This document shows positions 61,098 to 64,000 of a stretch of 64,000 nucleotides of DNA, in pieces (positions within the stretch are counted from its first letter, which is position 1; every line of letters begins with the position of its first letter). The position numbers were made by a program, and so were the translations under genes. This stretch comes from CAWABB01 sp963780165 (GTDB lineage: Bacteria > Bacteroidota > Ignavibacteria > UBA10030 > UBA6906). A model generated the notes under the pieces. The model made no database searches. It was not told the origin of the DNA and was given only the letters and a program-made list of their open reading frames with translations. The DNA lies in the NCBI GenBank assembly GCA_963780165.1, contig CAWABB010000007.1, positions 502,942-566,941 on the forward strand, read 5' to 3'.

Positions 61098-64000
61098 GTG
61101 CAACTAGCAAACCTGCGCTGCGAATTCCTTTTTGACCCCCTGGGGATCGATGCGCGCAAGCCGCGCCTATCGTGGGAACTGCAGGATATGCAGCGCGGCG
61201 TGACCCAGGTGGCCTACCGGGTGTTGGTGGCTTCCTCGCCGGAGCTTCTCGCCGCGGACCAGGGTGACCTGTGGGATAGCGGGCGTGTGCAGAGCGGCGA
61301 GACGCTGGGCATCGCCTATGCGGGGCAACGCCTGGCTTCGCGCCTGCGCTGTTACTGGAAGGCCCGCGCCTGGGCGCAGGTAGGTGAGGCTGGCCAGGCT
61401 ATCCAGGAGACGCCCTGGAGCGACACGGCCACCTGGAGCATGGGCCTGCCGGATCCCAGCGATTGGCTGGCGCGCTGGATCGGCGATCCCACGCCGCCCC
61501 CGCCCGATAGCCCGCCTCACAACGGCTACCGCAGCCTGCCCGCGGCCTCCCCCGAAACGGAGAAGTGGGTGGCCATCGATCTCGGCGCCCTGCGCCGCTT
61601 CAATGGCCTGCGCCTGTATGGCGCGCGCGTATTTAAGCACCCCAGCGATACGCCCGGTTATCTCTTTCCCCTGCGATTCCGGATCGATGTCTCCCACGAG
61701 CCCGATTTCGGCGAATATGAGACCGTGGTGGATCACAGCCAAGGCGACATGCCCAATCCCGGCGTGCAGCCGGTGACCTATCGCTTTGAGCCCACGGTGG
61801 GACGCTACGTGCGGTTGCTGGTCACCCGCCTGCGCCCCGACCAGGATGGCGCCTACGGCTATGCCCTGGCCGAGATGGAGGTGCTGGACGGCCACAGCAA
61901 CCTGGCCTTGGGGTGTGAGGTCACAGCCTCGGACTCGTGGGAGTCGGCGGAGCTGGGGTACGATGCGCTGGATGCGCCCGCTTCCTCCCCCTTGCCGGGC
62001 TCGTCTAAAAAGGCATGGTCCAAGACCAAGTTGGTGGACGGCGACATCTACTGGCATTCCGGGGGGCCCGGTCAAGCCGCTGACCCCACCGATGCTGCGC
62101 CGCGAGTTCGTGCTTCCCGGGCCGGTGCGCCGCGCCACGCTCTATGCCACGGCGCTGGGCGTCTACGAGATACCTCAATGGCCAGCGAGTGGGCGACCAT
62201 ATCCTGGCCCCCGAATGGACCGACTATGGCCAGGGCGTGCAGTACCGAGACTTACGATGTGACCGGGCTGCTGCGCCAAGGGGCCAACGTCATCGGCGCC
62301 TTGCTCGGCGACGGCCACTATGCCGGGCGCGTGGGCATGACCCAGTCGTACGCCTCGATGCGCTTGCGCGCCGTTTACGGGCGCAAGCCGCGCCTACGGG
62401 CTCAGCTAGAGATCGAGCTCGATGGACGCATGGTTACCATCGCTACGGATGGCGCCTGGCGCTCTACAAACCGATGGTCCCATCCGCCTGAGCGATATCT
62501 ATGACGGAGAGGCCCAGGATGCGCGGCGTGACCCTCCCGGGTGGGACCAGCCCGGGTATGATGAAAATGGAGATGGGCCCCGGACTGGCGACCCGTCGAG
62601 GTCGACGACACTCTCCGTATGCCGCTGCTGGCGCAGATCTATCCGCCCATTCGCATCGCTTGTGCCGTGCCTGCCCAGGCGGTGCACTCCCCCGAGCGCG
62701 GGGTCTACATCTTGGACCTGGGACAGGATATCACCGGCTGGGTGCGCCTCAAGGTGCGCGGGCGCCCCGGGCAGCGCGTCACCCTGCGTCACGCGGAAGC
62801 TCTGGATTCCGATGGCCGCCTCTACACGGCCATGCTGCGCGGCGCCGCGCAGACGGACCATTATACGCTGTGCGGGGATCCCCAGGGGGAGGTGTTTCCG
62901 GCCGGCATTTCACCTATCATGGCTTTCGTTATGTGGAGGTGAGCGGCCTGGATGAGCCGCCCTCGCTCGCGGACCTCAGTGGGCAGGCTTTGCACTCGGC
63001 CATACGTGAGACCAGCCTCTTCGAATGCTCCAGCGGCTTGGCGAACCAGTTGTGGCAGAACATCCTCTGGACCCAGCGCAACATAACGCAGGGCACTTTT
63101 CTCGACTGCACCCAACGCGACGAGCGCCTGGGCTGGCTGGGCGACCCGCAGGCTTTCGCCCATACGGCCTGCTTCAACATGGACCTGGCGGCCTATCTGC
63201 GCAAGCGTTTCCGCGACCTGCGCCAGGCACAGGCGCCGGATGGGCGCTATTACGAGATCGCGCCCAATGTGCTCGATGGGCCTTTCCCCACAGGTACGGC
63301 GGGTTGGGGCGACGAGGGCACCGTGTCTCCCTGGGTGGCCTCTACGCACTATGGCGACCGGCGCCTGTTGGAGGAGCAATACGAGTCAGCCAAGCGCTGG
63401 GTGGAGCACACGCGCGCCCACAGTCCTGGCCTGATCAGTCCCTTTGGCACAGCGGGGGACTGGCTCAACGCCGACACCCAGGAGGTGGAAGGCCTGCCCC
63501 AGCAGGGAGGGGCCGTGCCGGGCGAGGTCTATGCCACCGCGTTCTTTGCTTACTCGGCGCGCGTCGTGGCCCAGATGGCCACAGTCCTAGGGCGGGCGAA
63601 GACGCCCGCCGCTACATGGAGCTGTTCGAGGCCGTGCGCGACGTGTTCAACTGCACGTTCGTGCGTGCGGATGGGCGCATCTATGGCGACGCCCAGGCCG
63701 GCTATGCGCTGGCCCTGCATTTCGATCTCTTGCCCCGGGCGCTGCGCTCCACGGCGGTGGGCCACATGGTGGAAGGTATCAGGCGCTACGGCAACCGCGT
63801 CTCCACCGGCTTTCAGGCCACGGGCCGCATGATGTTGGAGCTCAGTCGCGGCGGCCAGAATGACTTGGCCTATGCCCTGCTGCACAACCGCAGCTGTCCC
63901 TCCTGGGGCTATATGATCGACGGAGCCACGACCATCTGGGAGCGCTGGGATGCCTACGTCGCCGGGCGCCAGTTGCGCGGCCAAGGCGTGCCTTCGGATC
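61098..64000 (+). pseudogene. Alpha-L-rhamnosidase (GH78-like), many frameshifts, cut by window edge
   Basis: GTG 61098 has AAGGA 8 nt upstream and gives the family N-terminus Leu-Arg-Cys-Glu-Phe-Leu-Phe-Asp-Pro-Leu-Gly-Ile-Asp, then Arg-Leu-Ser-Trp-Glu-Leu. A carbohydrate-binding-like insert follows (about residues 155-300). Later frames give Tyr-Leu-Asn-Gly-Gln-Arg-Val-Gly-Asp, Asp-Leu-Gly-Gln-Asp-Ile-Thr-Gly-Trp-Val-Arg, Cys-Thr-Gln-Arg-Asp-Glu-Arg-Leu-Gly-Trp-Leu-Gly-Asp (catalytic region of GH78) and a C-terminal Thr-Thr-Ile-Trp-Glu-Arg-Trp-Asp. Frame changes occur near 62075, 62165, 62250, 62480, 62590, 62910 and 63598. The protein would release rhamnose from glycans. Decay or dense sequencing errors cannot be told apart here. 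Confidence 0.8.

Noticed and set aside
1..64000. CRISPR arrays, complete insertion sequences, rRNA genes, prophage
   Set aside because: I saw no regularly spaced repeats, transposase, rRNA sequence or phage structural genes in the window.

Overview
The window is a GC-rich bacterial chromosome segment (about 55-65 % GC by eye). A TonB-dependent receptor with an N-terminal carboxypeptidase-like repeat, many outer-membrane barrel proteins, O-antigen/lipid A export genes and a his operon in the order Z-G-D-C-B-H-A-F-IE point to a Gram-negative organism. My best guess is the Bacteroidota/Chlorobiota/Ignavibacteriota group. This is inference, not a placement from marker genes. Most genes from 0 to 34.5 kb run on the minus strand. 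Several genes carry single-base indels, so this looks like draft or metagenomic sequence.

Layout: 0-1.5 kb, a glycerophosphodiesterase-like lipoprotein (cut by the left edge) and a barrel protein. 2.2-7.8 kb, a three-gene operon for a cytoplasmic molybdopterin oxidoreductase: catalytic subunit, four-cluster ferredoxin, and an unusual NuoF-like/GltD-like/ferredoxin fusion. 7.9-14.3 kb, a glucose dehydrogenase, a GH63 glucosidase and two related outer-membrane proteins, one broken. 14.3-16.2 kb, an HdeD-like protein, a secreted protein and a K+ channel. 17.0-23.7 kb, a segment bounded by 27-bp direct repeats of the tRNA-Asn 3' end. It carries a barrel protein, three HupE/UreJ-type membrane proteins, a parvulin and a DUF3604 protein. 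23.7-24.1 kb, a tRNA-Asn gene split in its anticodon by a 272-nt group I intron.

24.1-31.6 kb is a tightly overlapping histidine operon (all steps except histidinol-phosphate phosphatase). It is preceded by a previously unmarked leader peptide with five consecutive His codons and a 14-bp terminator hairpin, i.e. a his attenuator. 31.7-43.7 kb holds a frameshifted TonB receptor, ArfB, a POT peptide transporter, a DUF255 thioredoxin-like protein, a sigma-54 activator, small cytochromes and tRNA-Ala. 43.7-51.5 kb holds NAD kinase, DUF1844, an O-antigen ligase-like protein, an MsbA-like exporter, a glycosyltransferase and leuS. 51.5-58.6 kb holds a tyrosine recombinase with altered catalytic residues, a partner-switching signalling set (two SpoIIE/RsbU phosphatases, an RsbW-like kinase, a STAS protein) and a MATE transporter. 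58.7-59.5 kb holds a TPR protein and tRNA-Arg.

From about 59.7 kb to the right edge the style changes: plus-strand carbohydrate genes (a zinc-type dehydrogenase and an alpha-L-rhamnosidase) with many frameshifts and short repeats. This suggests a transferred, decaying or mis-assembled segment.
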